A DNA stretch of 15,429 nucleotides from an uncultured Bacilli bacterium (GTDB lineage Bacteria; Bacillota_I; Bacilli_A; RF39; UBA660), in the NCBI GenBank assembly GCA_944358375.1, contig CALVQT010000016.1, positions 1 to 15,429 of the forward strand, read 5' to 3'. The notes under the pieces are model-generated. The model ran no database searches, was not told the DNA's origin, and saw nothing but the letters and a program-made list of their open reading frames with translations. Below, one piece after another: positions 1-6,955 of the stretch (the first letter of the stretch is position 1; every line of letters starts with the position of its first letter). Made by a program: the position numbers and the translations under genes.

Positions 1-1
1 C

Positions 2-43
2 GTTGTATTTAATAAACCATATCCGCTTGATAATAATAAATAA
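2..43 (+). CDS. possible 3' end of a plus-strand gene entering from the left
   Basis: Frame 2 of the plus strand is open from the window edge and reads VVFNKPYPLDNNK before a TAA stop at 41-43. The composition (P, Y, D, charged tail) looks protein-like, and the stop is followed directly by an A-run and a weak inverted repeat. Thirteen codons are too few to identify a product, and in this AT-rich DNA a short open frame can arise by chance. Treat it as a suggestion only. Confidence 0.25.
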   Translation, partial: VVFNKPYPLDNNK

Positions 44-73
44 AAAAATAGTACGCAAATAGAGAAAACTATT
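42..73. terminator. weak bidirectional hairpin between convergent ends
   Basis: AATAGT (47-52) pairs with ACTATT (68-73) around a 15-base loop. Read on the minus strand it is followed by seven T (48 down to 42). It would sit just after the end of the small minus-strand gene at 69-147 and just after the plus-strand tail. The stem is AT-rich with only one G-C pair, so the call is weak. Confidence 0.3.
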
Positions 74-147
74 GTTTAATTTCTTCTTGAGTAATAAAAT
101 CTATAACTCTATTTCTTGAATCTTTTTCTCATATATTTTCTATTCAT
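69..147 (-). pseudogene. tiny gene, apparently broken by a one-base indel
   Basis: A ribosome binding site (AAAGAGG, five bases before the ATG at 145-147) opens a frame that stops after 12 codons (MNRKYMRKRFKK, stop at 109-111). If one A were missing from the A5 run inside AGAAAAAGA, the frame would continue to a TAG at 69-71 and give a 25-residue product ending DSRNRVIDFITQEEIKQ. A good promoter lies just upstream (176-204) and a weak terminator just downstream. The promoter, RBS, continued frame and terminator together suggest a real small gene carrying a frameshift, or a homopolymer sequencing error. No family is recognised. Chance remains possible because the frame is so short. Confidence 0.3.
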
Positions 148-175
148 ATATTCCTCTTTATTTCTTACTATATAT

Positions 176-204
176 ATTATATCTAAAATATCAATATTTA
201 ACAA
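176..204 (-). promoter_or_regulatory. sigma-A type promoter (minus strand)
   Basis: On the minus strand, TTGTTA (199-204) and a perfect TATAAT (176-181) are separated by exactly 17 bases. The predicted start near 169 leaves a leader of about 20 bases before the tiny gene at 147. It lies downstream of rluB and points away from it, so it can only serve the small leftward gene. AT-rich DNA often contains chance TATAAT; the exact spacing and the following RBS raise the odds. Confidence 0.45.
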
Positions 205-232
205 TGAATAAAAATCTATTACAATTCACACT

Positions 233-943
233 TTATTTTAAACTATATAATTGTTTCACTTCTTTTATAGTAAGTGGTCTATATTCTCCGATACTAAGAT
301 TATCTAATGTTAAAAATGAATAAGATATTCTTTTTAATTTTAATACCTTATGACCAATATAATTAAACATATTTTTAACTTGATGATTTCTTCCTTCTGT
401 AATAGTTAATTCTACATAAGATTTATTATTTTTTTTATCTATTTTTTTTATTTTAGCGCATGCTCTTTTGGTTTTAACACCATCTAATATAATACCATTT
501 TCTAATATTTTTAATTCTTCCCTGTTTACTATTCCTTGAACCTTAGCATAATACACTTTAGCAATATTATTTTTAGGATGTATTAATTTATTTGATAGTT
601 CACCATCATTTGTTAAAAGTAGTAATCCACTAGTATCATAATCTAATCTACCAACAGGAAATATTTTTTCTTTAGTATCAATTAAATCAACCACACACTC
701 TCTTCCTTTATCATCACTAACTGAACAAATAGTTTTTTCTGGTTTATATAATAAATAATATTCTTTTTCTTCTTTTTTTACTACTATGCCATCAACACTA
801 ACTACATCATTTTTATTAACTTTAGTTCCAAGTTCTCTTACAACTACATCGTTTATTTTAACTCTACCATCAATTATTAATTGTTCACTTTTACGTCTTG
901 AGGCTACTCCACATGCACTTAAATATTTTTGTAATCTTTCCAT
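233..943 (-). CDS. rluB: 23S rRNA pseudouridine synthase, RluB/RsuA family
   Basis: This 236-residue enzyme isomerises a specific uridine in ribosomal RNA to pseudouridine. Residues 1-60 form an S4 RNA-binding domain (starting MERLQKYLSACGVASRRKSE). The catalytic domain contains GRLDYDTSGLLLLTNDGEL, with the presumed catalytic aspartate D101 in GRLD, and later the family motif ITEGRNHQVKNMF at 181-193. The ATG at 941-943 was chosen because AGGTGA lies six bases before it and the S4 domain begins there; a TTG six codons upstream has no such support. It follows the D,D-carboxypeptidase gene by 25 bases, so the two are probably cotranscribed. A dac gene close to rluB is also known from Bacillus. 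In Firmicutes this branch is usually RluB, acting on 23S rRNA in the large-subunit peptidyl-transferase region; that substrate is assigned by family only. Confidence 0.9.
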   Translation of the reverse strand: MERLQKYLSACGVASRRKSEQLIIDGRVKINDVVVRELGTKVNKNDVVSVDGIVVKKEEKEYYLLYKPEKTICSVSDDKGRECVVDLIDTKEKIFPVGRLDYDTSGLLLLTNDGELSNKLIHPKNNIAKVYYAKVQGIVNREELKILENGIILDGVKTKRACAKIKKIDKKNNKSYVELTITEGRNHQVKNMFNYIGHKVLKLKRISYSFLTLDNLSIGEYRPLTIKEVKQLYSLK

Positions 944-968
944 AGAAATCACCTGTATCAATTTTACA

Positions 969-1979
969 TTAAAATTTCAAAAATGACAATAATTCTTTTA
1001 TTTTACTTACTTTACTTTTATATGTGGATTTATAAAGTTTTTCTGTATGTATTAATTTATTAGACAAATATACTAATACATATTCATTATCTAAATCAAT
1101 ATTAATTTTCAAATCATCAATTTCATTTTTTGTCATTAACATATCAAAGTCATTAAGTATGTAATAATGATCATTATTAGAATCCTTTACCTTAAATGAT
1201 AAAGTATATTTATTTAATATTTTATATTTGTCATACAAATTAAAATATTTTTCATATAATTTTTTATGTAAATTAAATTTATCACTTTCATTAATAGTTG
1301 CTATTATTAAAGTTTTATTATTTTTTTTAGCTGCACTTACAAAAACTGGACCACTTTTCATAGTATAGCCGATTTTCCCACTTATTAAATATTTATAATC
1401 CGATAACAATTCATTTTTATTATACCAATCGTTATATTTTTTTGTACCTGAAATCTTAAGAAATTCTTCATTATTAATAGCATATTTCATAAGCAATGAA
1501 AGATCATATGCAGTTGAATAATTTTCAGTATCATCATTTAATCCATGTGGATTTTCAAATGAAGTATTATTCATTCCAAGTTTAAAAGCTTTAATATTCA
1601 TTTGAGCTATAAAGTTATCATACCCAAGAACATTATTTGCTATTACCATTGCTGCATCATTTCCACTTCTAAGCATCAATCCATATAATAAATCCCTTAA
1701 TGATATTTTATCACCCTCATTAAGATAAATCATAGAACCATTAACTTTCAAAATTTCATCTCCTACTGTATATACAGCATCCTCATTACCATTTTCAAGA
1801 GCAATTATACTTGTCATTATTTTTGTAGTTGATGCAATTAGCATCCTTTGAGACATATTTTTACTATATAACACCCTTCCACTATCTGCATCCATTACAA
1901 CTATTGCTCCATTAGATGATGCATAAACATTATTAATTCCTAATATTAAAAACATTACTATAAATATAATTTTTTTCAT
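969..1979 (-). CDS. serine D-Ala-D-Ala carboxypeptidase (S11, DacF/DacB-like), altered third motif
   Basis: A secreted penicillin-binding protein of 336 residues, expected to trim the terminal D-alanine from peptidoglycan stem peptides outside the membrane. Residues 1-20 are a signal peptide ending VYA. The S11 motifs follow in order: S50-T-T-K53 (nucleophile and general base), S105-G-N107, and at 202-204 K-I-G where the family has K-T-G. The surrounding context (GKIGYTMKSGPVFVSAAKKNNK) aligns well with the usual VKTGYT-xx-AG-x-CLVASA stretch, so this is a substitution, not misalignment. A C-terminal beta domain and a basic, amphipathic tail (about 315-336) would serve as a membrane anchor. 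AGGGAG precedes the ATG. The neighbour rluB resembles the Bacillus dacB-spm-rluB region, where dacB is a sporulation enzyme, but spmA and spmB are absent here. T-to-I in KTG may weaken beta-lactam binding or activity; that is inference. Confidence 0.85.
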   Translation of the reverse strand: MKKIIFIVMFLILGINNVYASSNGAIVVMDADSGRVLYSKNMSQRMLIASTTKIMTSIIALENGNEDAVYTVGDEILKVNGSMIYLNEGDKISLRDLLYGLMLRSGNDAAMVIANNVLGYDNFIAQMNIKAFKLGMNNTSFENPHGLNDDTENYSTAYDLSLLMKYAINNEEFLKISGTKKYNDWYNKNELLSDYKYLISGKIGYTMKSGPVFVSAAKKNNKTLIIATINESDKFNLHKKLYEKYFNLYDKYKILNKYTLSFKVKDSNNDHYYILNDFDMLMTKNEIDDLKINIDLDNEYVLVYLSNKLIHTEKLYKSTYKSKVSKIKELLSFLKF

Positions 1980-2007
1980 AATAACTCCCTTCTATTATTT
2001 ATATATG

Positions 2008-2033
2008 AAAAAAAAGACTTCAATAGTCTTTTT
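2008..2033 (-). terminator. strong intrinsic terminator after the cinA-like gene
   Basis: AAAAAGACT (2011-2019) and AGTCTTTTT (2025-2033) form a perfect nine-pair stem around the loop TCAAT. On the minus strand the stem is followed by an eight-T run (2015 down to 2008, partly within the stem). It starts two bases after the stop of the gene ending at 2035 and closes the operon that begins at the NifU-like gene. The stem is symmetric, but only minus-strand transcription makes biological sense here. Confidence 0.85.
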
Positions 2034-2034
2034 A

Positions 2035-2505
2035 TTATATTATTTCTAACAATTTATCACATATTTTATCTATTATAAACTTTTTACAATCAATTCTTTT
2101 CTTATTTGGACATATTATTTTAAAATCATTATATTCATTAGTTTTAGCATTATAGATTGTCACAAATATTTCATTATCTTTACCATATAAATTTAATGGA
2201 TCTACTGCATTTAATTTACCAGTTATTCCAACACCATAAGTACTTTGTGCAAAATTTGATATACATTTAGCCATTTCCCTAGAAACATTATTACTATACA
2301 CACTATATTCATCTATTGTTTCTTTTTTAATTCCAAATTTGATTTTATATTCATTTGAATAAGTAACAATTGAAACTTTTATTGCACTACTAGAACCATC
2401 TACATTAGTTAAACTTGAAACCAAATACCCTCCAGTACAAGACTCCATTGTTGAAATAGTTTCATTATTAGAAACTAGTTTGTTTATTATTTTCTTCTCT
2501 TTCAT
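2035..2505 (-). CDS. CinA C-terminal domain protein (PncC-like NMN amidohydrolase family)
   Basis: A stand-alone CinA C-terminal domain of 156 residues. The family includes PncC, which hydrolyses nicotinamide mononucleotide to nicotinate mononucleotide in the cytoplasmic NAD salvage cycle. The signature ISTMESCTGGYLVSSLTNV sits at 17-35, followed by VDGSSSA, VTYSNEYK and VSREMAK, all in family order. The later loop reads GITGKLNAVDPLNLYG instead of the GIAGPGG of classical PncC/CinA, a form I associate with a clostridial-type subgroup, so amidohydrolase activity is not certain. The ATG at 2503-2505 is preferred because GGTGA lies just before it and it clears the upstream gene's stop by 13 bases; a TTG ten codons earlier would overlap that gene. 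It is last in the operon, followed at once by a terminator. Confidence 0.8.
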   Translation of the reverse strand: MKEKKIINKLVSNNETISTMESCTGGYLVSSLTNVDGSSSAIKVSIVTYSNEYKIKFGIKKETIDEYSVYSNNVSREMAKCISNFAQSTYGVGITGKLNAVDPLNLYGKDNEIFVTIYNAKTNEYNDFKIICPNKKRIDCKKFIIDKICDKLLEII

Positions 2506-2518
2506 ATTTTCACCATTT

Positions 2519-3403
2519 TTAATTTTTTTTATCAATAATGTCTTTAATTCTATCTAATGTTAATTCACCTTGTATAGATTTATAATATTCATATGTTTGT
2601 AATAATAAAGTCTCATTAGATATTTTTTTCTTTTTTAATTCAAGAAGTTCTATAAATCCAACTATGCTTCTTCTAAATTTTTCAAATTTCATATATGTAT
2701 AAATATCTTTTAAAAATCGTTCAGTGTTAATAAATAAAGAGCCACTCAATCTATCAACAACAACCACTATTTCTTGATTAGTATATTTTTCATTATCAAA
2801 ATGTAGTGCTAAATCATATGCTATATCACCATAACAAGCTAATTCCCAATCCAATAATATATATTGTCCATTATAGTTTATTAAATTTTCTTTTTTAATA
2901 TCTCCATGAATTAATACTAACTTTCTAGTATCATCTAATTTGAGATTTTTGAATGATAAAAGTGAATCAAAATTAATTTTTAACTCTTTTAATTGTTCAA
3001 TATATCCACTTCTTCTTATAACTAACAATAAATTATTAACTTGATAATATAAAAATTCAGTATTGTTAGTCCATTTAGAATATTTTTTAATAGTTGTGCA
3101 ATCAACTTTACTCATTTCATAAGAATAATTACAAATTAAACTAATTAAATATTTCTTATCTATTTGGCCTATCAAAGATTTTCCATCAATATATTCTATA
3201 TCTACAGAATTTATATGGTTTTTAATCAATTTTGGATGTTTTATATTTGTATTATTTAATAATTTTAATACTTTGTTTTCAGGAACTATTCTTGGATAAG
3301 CACATAGACCTCTTATTTTTTTCTTTCTTATTCGTTTTTCATCTATGCTCTTTAATAAAGTTGCATTTGTACCATCAATTTTATATTTTTTCAAAATTAT
3401 CAC
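2519..3403 (-). CDS. APH/choline-kinase-like phosphotransferase
   Basis: A cytoplasmic kinase-fold protein of about 294 residues. The catalytic loop is LIHGDIKKEN (H166-G-D168, with N173) and the metal-binding segment is LLDWELACYGDIAYDLALHF (D185-W-E187), as in the aminoglycoside phosphotransferase and choline/ethanolamine kinase superfamily. It therefore probably transfers the ATP gamma-phosphate to a small hydroxylated or amino-sugar metabolite; the substrate cannot be read from the sequence. The N-terminal lobe is short and lacks an obvious glycine-rich loop, which is normal for the family. The GTG at 3401-3403 is taken as start, but a TTG at 3392-3394 is equally possible and neither has a strong RBS. 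It starts six bases after the GGGtGRT gene and is followed by the CinA-like gene, so it is probably cotranscribed with both. An antibiotic-resistance role is not indicated by context. Confidence 0.75.
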   Translation of the reverse strand: MIILKKYKIDGTNATLLKSIDEKRIRKKKIRGLCAYPRIVPENKVLKLLNNTNIKHPKLIKNHINSVDIEYIDGKSLIGQIDKKYLISLICNYSYEMSKVDCTTIKKYSKWTNNTEFLYYQVNNLLLVIRRSGYIEQLKELKINFDSLLSFKNLKLDDTRKLVLIHGDIKKENLINYNGQYILLDWELACYGDIAYDLALHFDNEKYTNQEIVVVVDRLSGSLFINTERFLKDIYTYMKFEKFRRSIVGFIELLELKKKKISNETLLLQTYEYYKSIQGELTLDRIKDIIDKKN

Positions 3404-3409
3404 TCACTT

Positions 3410-4408
3410 TTACTTACAATGTTCTTCAATTGCTACTGCTACTGAAACAGTTGCACCAACCATAGGATTATTGCCCATACCTATAAGTCCCATCATCTCC
3501 ACATGCGCAGGAACACTCGAAGATCCAGCAAATTGTGCATCACTATGCATTCTTCCCATAGTGTCTGTCATACCATAAGATGCTGGTCCTGCAGCCATAT
3601 TATCTGGATGTAAAGTTCTTCCAGTTCCACCACCAGATGCAACTGAAAAATATTTTTTATTCATTTCTATACACTCTTTTTTATAAGTCCCTGCTACTGG
3701 GTGTTGAAAACGAGTAGGATTCGTAGAATTACCAGTTATTGATACATCGACAGCTTCTAAATGCATTATAGCTACACCCTCTCTAACATCATTACAACCA
3801 TAACAATTAACTTTACTTCTATCCCCATTTGAATATTTTATTTTTTCTAAAACTTTTACTTTACCTGTAAAAAAATCAAAATCAGTTTTTACATATGTAA
3901 ATCCATTAATACGAGATATTATTTGAGCTGCATCTTTTCCAAGTCCATTTAGTATAACTTTAAGAGGTTCTTTTCTTACTTTATTAGCACTTTTTGCTAT
4001 TCCAATAGCACCTTCAGCTGCTGCAAAAGATTCATGCCCTGCTAAAAAAGCAAAACATTTTGTATCCTCTGATAATAGCATAGATGCTAAATTACCATGA
4101 CCAAGACCAACTTTTCTATCATCAGCAACACTTCCTGGAATACAAAATGCTTGTAATCCTTCACCAATAGCTTTTGCTGCTTCACTTGCTTTTATTCTAT
4201 TAGACTTAATAGCAATAGCTGCTCCTAGAGTATATGCCCAACATGCATTTTCAAAACATATTGGTTGAATACTTTTAACAATATCATAAGGGTTGAATCC
4301 TTTATCAATACATATCTTTTTAGCATCATCAAAATCTTTAATACCATATTTATCCATAACAACTTTTATTTGTTTAATTCTTCTATCATAACCTTCAAAT
4401 AATGCCAT
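3410..4408 (-). CDS. GGGtGRT protein (conserved, function unknown)
   Basis: A 332-residue protein with the family's namesake motif GGGTGRT at 259-265, followed by the highly conserved LHPDNMAAGPASYGMTDTMG and MGNNPMVGATVSVAVA segments. Other features are several cysteines (33, 51, 56, 89, 118, 202, 205, 246, 331), including an NCYGC pair at 202/205, and histidines in GLGHGN and AGHESFAA. There is no signal peptide. AGGAGG precedes the ATG by five bases, overlapping the upstream stop region. It follows the NifU-like gene by eight bases, and the two families commonly occur as a pair in anaerobic Bacillota. The cysteine-rich sequence and the scaffold partner suggest a role in handling an iron-sulfur cluster or another metal or thiol cofactor. 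That role is inference; no biochemical function is established that I know of. Confidence 0.9.
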   Translation of the reverse strand: MALFEGYDRRIKQIKVVMDKYGIKDFDDAKKICIDKGFNPYDIVKSIQPICFENACWAYTLGAAIAIKSNRIKASEAAKAIGEGLQAFCIPGSVADDRKVGLGHGNLASMLLSEDTKCFAFLAGHESFAAAEGAIGIAKSANKVRKEPLKVILNGLGKDAAQIISRINGFTYVKTDFDFFTGKVKVLEKIKYSNGDRSKVNCYGCNDVREGVAIMHLEAVDVSITGNSTNPTRFQHPVAGTYKKECIEMNKKYFSVASGGGTGRTLHPDNMAAGPASYGMTDTMGRMHSDAQFAGSSSVPAHVEMMGLIGMGNNPMVGATVSVAVAIEEHCK

Positions 4409-4416
4409 ATTCCCTC

Positions 4417-5109
4417 CTACTCACATCTTGGATCTATCTTACGAATAGCTTCATCAAATCTACCATAAGTTCCGCTTGCTTTTTCTATTGCTTCAATAGC
4501 ATCCATTCCTTTTTTAATATTGTTCATCATTTTACCTAAATTAACATATTTATATCCAATAATTGTATCATTTTCATCAAGACCTATTTCTAATATATAT
4601 CCTTCTGCTAAATCTAAATATCTTGGCCCTTTTGATAATGTGGAATAAATAGTTCCAACTTGACTTCTTGTTCCTTTTCCTAAATCTTCAAGACCTGCTC
4701 CAATAGCTAATCCACCTTCAGAAAAAGCAGATTGACTTCTTCCATAAACTATTTGTAAAAACAATTCTCTCATTGCAGTATTAATTGCATCACATACCAA
4801 ATCAGTATTTAATGCTTCTAATATTGTTTTACCAACCAATATTTCACCTGCCATCGCTGCACTATGAGTCATACCACTACAACCAATAGTTTCAACTAAT
4901 GCTTCTTGTATAATTCCTTCCTTAATATTTAAAGTCAATTTACAAGCTCCTTGTTGTGGTGCACACCATCCAATACCATGTGTTAACCCACTTATATCTT
5001 TAATTTCTTTTGCTTTTACCCATTTGCCTTCTTCTGGTATAGGAGCTGGTCCATGGTCTACACCCTTAGCAACTTTACACATATTTTCTATATCTTTTGT
5101 ATAAATCAT
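4417..5109 (-). CDS. NifU-like iron-sulfur scaffold-type protein paired with GGGtGRT
   Basis: A 230-residue protein resembling the N-terminal domain of NifU/IscU scaffolds, on which iron-sulfur clusters are built. Candidate ligand cysteines are C49 and C56 (GWCAPQQGACKLTLNI), C77 (ETIGCSGMTHSAAMAGEILVGK, matching the NifU segment around FxxxGC) and C106; C229 is near the end. It is longer than classical NifU-N (about 125-150 residues), with an extra C-terminal half rich in G and Y. The ATG at 5107-5109 has an ideal AAGGAGG seven bases upstream; an in-frame start seven codons earlier lies before that site and is rejected. A promoter and a dyad precede it, making this the first gene of the operon that continues through GGGtGRT, the kinase and the CinA-like gene. 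No cysteine desulfurase gene is nearby, so a classic SUF role is not supported by this window. Confidence 0.85.
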   Translation of the reverse strand: MIYTKDIENMCKVAKGVDHGPAPIPEEGKWVKAKEIKDISGLTHGIGWCAPQQGACKLTLNIKEGIIQEALVETIGCSGMTHSAAMAGEILVGKTILEALNTDLVCDAINTAMRELFLQIVYGRSQSAFSEGGLAIGAGLEDLGKGTRSQVGTIYSTLSKGPRYLDLAEGYILEIGLDENDTIIGYKYVNLGKMMNNIKKGMDAIEAIEKASGTYGRFDEAIRKIDPRCE

Positions 5110-5122
5110 TATAACCTCCTTA

Positions 5123-5138
5123 TTGTACATATATACAA
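5123..5138. promoter_or_regulatory. candidate operator dyad at the NifU-like operon start
   Basis: The 16-base dyad TTGTACATATATACAA has seven of eight symmetric pairs (one C/A mismatch). It lies between the predicted -10 (5140-5145) and the ribosome binding site (about 5113-5119), over the expected transcription start. A regulator bound there would block initiation. The regulator is unknown, and an AT-rich palindrome can arise by chance. Confidence 0.35.
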
Positions 5139-5139
5139 A

Positions 5140-5168
5140 ATTATATCATTTATAATAATTTTAAACAA
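5140..5168 (-). promoter_or_regulatory. promoter for the NifU-like/GGGtGRT operon
   Basis: On the minus strand, TTGTTT (5163-5168), a 17-base spacer and a perfect TATAAT (5140-5145) point to a start near 5133. The -35 lies inside the last codons of the upstream HExxH gene, and no terminator separates the two, so read-through from upstream is also possible. The exact spacing and the RBS 15-20 bases downstream support it. Confidence 0.5.
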
Positions 5169-6820
5169 TCGCTATTTTTTTCTTTTTTAATACGATTTAT
5201 TGTATTTAATACATCTGTATTGCTAATATTAAATTTTTCTATTATATTATTTACCTCACCAATTAATTTCATATTTTCTTTTACTATATTTGGATAATGA
5301 TTAATTATTAGGTTATACCAACATATTAAAAACTTTGCAAATTCTATATCTATTAACATATTATACTTGATAATTTTTTTATAATCACTAATATCATTAG
5401 TAAATATTAATTTTTTTTCTACTATTAATCTTAAATTAATATATTTTAAGAATATATATATATTATTAACTATTTGTATTTTATCATCATCACTAGTATT
5501 CATTAAATCCTCTATTGATATTTTTTCTTCACTACAAGCTTTACCTAATATATAACTATAATAATATTCTTTATTTTTAAATGAATTTTTTAAAAATAAA
5601 GTGACCAACCTATATGGTTTACCACTTTTATGATAAAATTTTTCTAATATTGGAAATGTATTTAACATTTTTGGATTTTCTTTAAAATAATTATCTATTA
5701 ATCTTTTTTCATATTTTCCTTTCGCTTCATCTTCTCCATCAATATTAATTTTATAATCATATGCAAATTTATAATTAATTGATTTTAAAATGTTATTAAT
5801 ATTATTTATTTCTTTAGATTTAGGAATATATTTTTTTAAAAAATTTTTCATATCTTTTTTTGCACTAATTTCAGCATCTATTTCATTTTCTGAATGAAAA
5901 TAATTATTATTAATTTTTTGTGAATCTATTAAATCAATAGAATATAAATATTCTCTATAATTATCATTATGTTCATAAAAATCTCTATATTGCTCAGCAT
6001 GAGCTAGTTCATGATATAATGTTTCAATATTTTCTAAACCACTAAAAACTTCATCATTAATTTTACTTGATTTTTTAAACGACATTCCTATCATGTGTCT
6101 TTTATTTAAAATAATTACTCCAATTAGATGTATACCAGTAACTCTTTGATTATCTTGCTCAATATATTCATCACAATTACCAAGAATTATTTCAGTATTA
6201 ATTAATTTTTCTTTATAACATTTAACATAACCTAAATATTTCATCAAAAACTTTATTTCATCATAACTTAATCTTCTTTTATTCAATAATTTTTTTACTA
6301 ACAATTCATAATTAAAATTATCTTTAACTCTATTATAATTAATATAATAACCTAAGAATTTATATAAATCTTTTTTAGATGTTGAAGACACTAGTAAATT
6401 ATTACCTATTTTATTATTTATTTCTTTTGCTCTTTTTAATATTTCTTGAGCATTTAGAATAATAGTTTCAATATTTGGCATATATTTTTTATATGAAATT
6501 AATATATCGTAAGAAAGGTTACTTAATGGAACAGCAAAAAACAAATATGGATCTAAAATCATTTGTTTGTCCATATTTGTTAAATATATAATATCTATAT
6601 TATTTAACTCTTTATTTTCATATATTTTTTTAACTACATTATTATCAATACATACACAAACATTTATTTCTTCGCAAAGAATTTTATATCCACCTATTGA
6701 TTCAGATATAGATCTATTTAATAAAATTTTTTTTAAATACTTTTTAAGAAACTCTTTATCATATAATTCAATTCGACTTGCTAATAATTCATTAAATATT
6801 TTATTCTTATCTATTTCCAA
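5150..6820 (-). CDS. unknown protein with HExxH zinc-peptidase-like motif (paralog B)
   Basis: A 556-residue, lysine/asparagine-rich protein with no signal peptide or membrane segment, so probably cytoplasmic. Centrally it has ETLYHELAHAEQYRD, an HExxH zinc motif (H270, E271, H274). The helical segment SENEIDAEISAKKDMKNFL follows, where E313 in the E-x-D-A pattern could be the third zinc ligand, as in gluzincins. Residues 60-135 hold a conserved block (NNVVKKIY, YLTNMDKQM, AVPLSNLSY, LISYKKYMPNIE) shared with the upstream paralog. Start: TTG at 6818-6820, seven bases after GAGG, overlapping the stop of the 47-residue gene by 10 bases, which implies translational coupling. I do not recognise the family. 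Protease activity is inferred from the motif alone; the non-catalytic parts match nothing I know. Confidence 0.8.
   Translation of the reverse strand: MEIDKNKIFNELLASRIELYDKEFLKKYLKKILLNRSISESIGGYKILCEEINVCVCIDNNVVKKIYENKELNNIDIIYLTNMDKQMILDPYLFFAVPLSNLSYDILISYKKYMPNIETIILNAQEILKRAKEINNKIGNNLLVSSTSKKDLYKFLGYYINYNRVKDNFNYELLVKKLLNKRRLSYDEIKFLMKYLGYVKCYKEKLINTEIILGNCDEYIEQDNQRVTGIHLIGVIILNKRHMIGMSFKKSSKINDEVFSGLENIETLYHELAHAEQYRDFYEHNDNYREYLYSIDLIDSQKINNNYFHSENEIDAEISAKKDMKNFLKKYIPKSKEINNINNILKSINYKFAYDYKINIDGEDEAKGKYEKRLIDNYFKENPKMLNTFPILEKFYHKSGKPYRLVTLFLKNSFKNKEYYYSYILGKACSEEKISIEDLMNTSDDDKIQIVNNIYIFLKYINLRLIVEKKLIFTNDISDYKKIIKYNMLIDIEFAKFLICWYNLIINHYPNIVKENMKLIGEVNNIIEKFNISNTDVLNTINRIKKEKNSDCLKLL
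6466..6503. repeat. 38-base identical stretch shared with 8284-8321
   Basis: These 38 bases are identical to 8284-8321 in the other HExxH paralog, and similarity extends on both sides. The stretch encodes the conserved ISYKKYMPNIE segment. Elsewhere the paralogs differ greatly, so this block is either under strong constraint or was homogenised by gene conversion. Confidence 0.7.
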
Positions 6821-6954
6821 TCTTCATCCTCTTTAGATAAAAATTCTTCTATTTTATCTATATCTTCATCAAATAAAATATATTCCTCTTTATCATCAAT
6901 ATCTTCCAAATCTTCATTTGTGAATATATCATCTATATCTTTTTTTTCTTCCAT
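6811..6954 (-). CDS. 47-residue acidic small protein between the HExxH paralogs
   Basis: The frame starts at the ATG (6952-6954), nine bases after AAAGGA, and ends with TAG at 6811-6813. The product begins MEEKKDIDDIFTNEDLED and ends SKEDEDWK; nearly half of its residues are aspartate or glutamate. It starts one base after the stop of the upstream 645-residue paralog, and its RBS lies inside that gene's last codons. It overlaps the start of the downstream paralog by 10 bases. The tight packing, good RBS and unbroken frame support a real gene. Its function is unknown; a small acidic partner, inhibitor or chaperone of the flanking HExxH proteins is possible but purely inferred. It could also be a detached acidic tail of the upstream protein. 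Confidence 0.65.
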   Translation of the reverse strand: MEEKKDIDDIFTNEDLEDIDDKEEYILFDEDIDKIEEFLSKEDEDWK

Positions 6955-6955
6955 A

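Noticed and set aside
69..190. TGA codons interrupting the small minus-strand frame might be read as tryptophan (Mycoplasma-type code).
   Set aside because: TGA serves as a normal stop for gerA and gerC in ATGA overlaps and for the carboxypeptidase remnant, and TGG encodes Trp in the large proteins. The interrupted frame is better explained by a one-base shift.
944..961. Upstream TTG start for rluB, and equivalent longer starts for the CinA-like, NifU-like, HExxH-A and sigma genes.
   Set aside because: Each longer start lies before or inside a clear ribosome binding site that is correctly spaced for the downstream ATG, so the shorter protein was chosen.
2519..3403. Aminoglycoside-resistance gene.
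   Set aside because: Only the general APH/choline-kinase catalytic motifs are present. The gene sits in a housekeeping-type operon with no mobile elements, so a resistance call is not justified.
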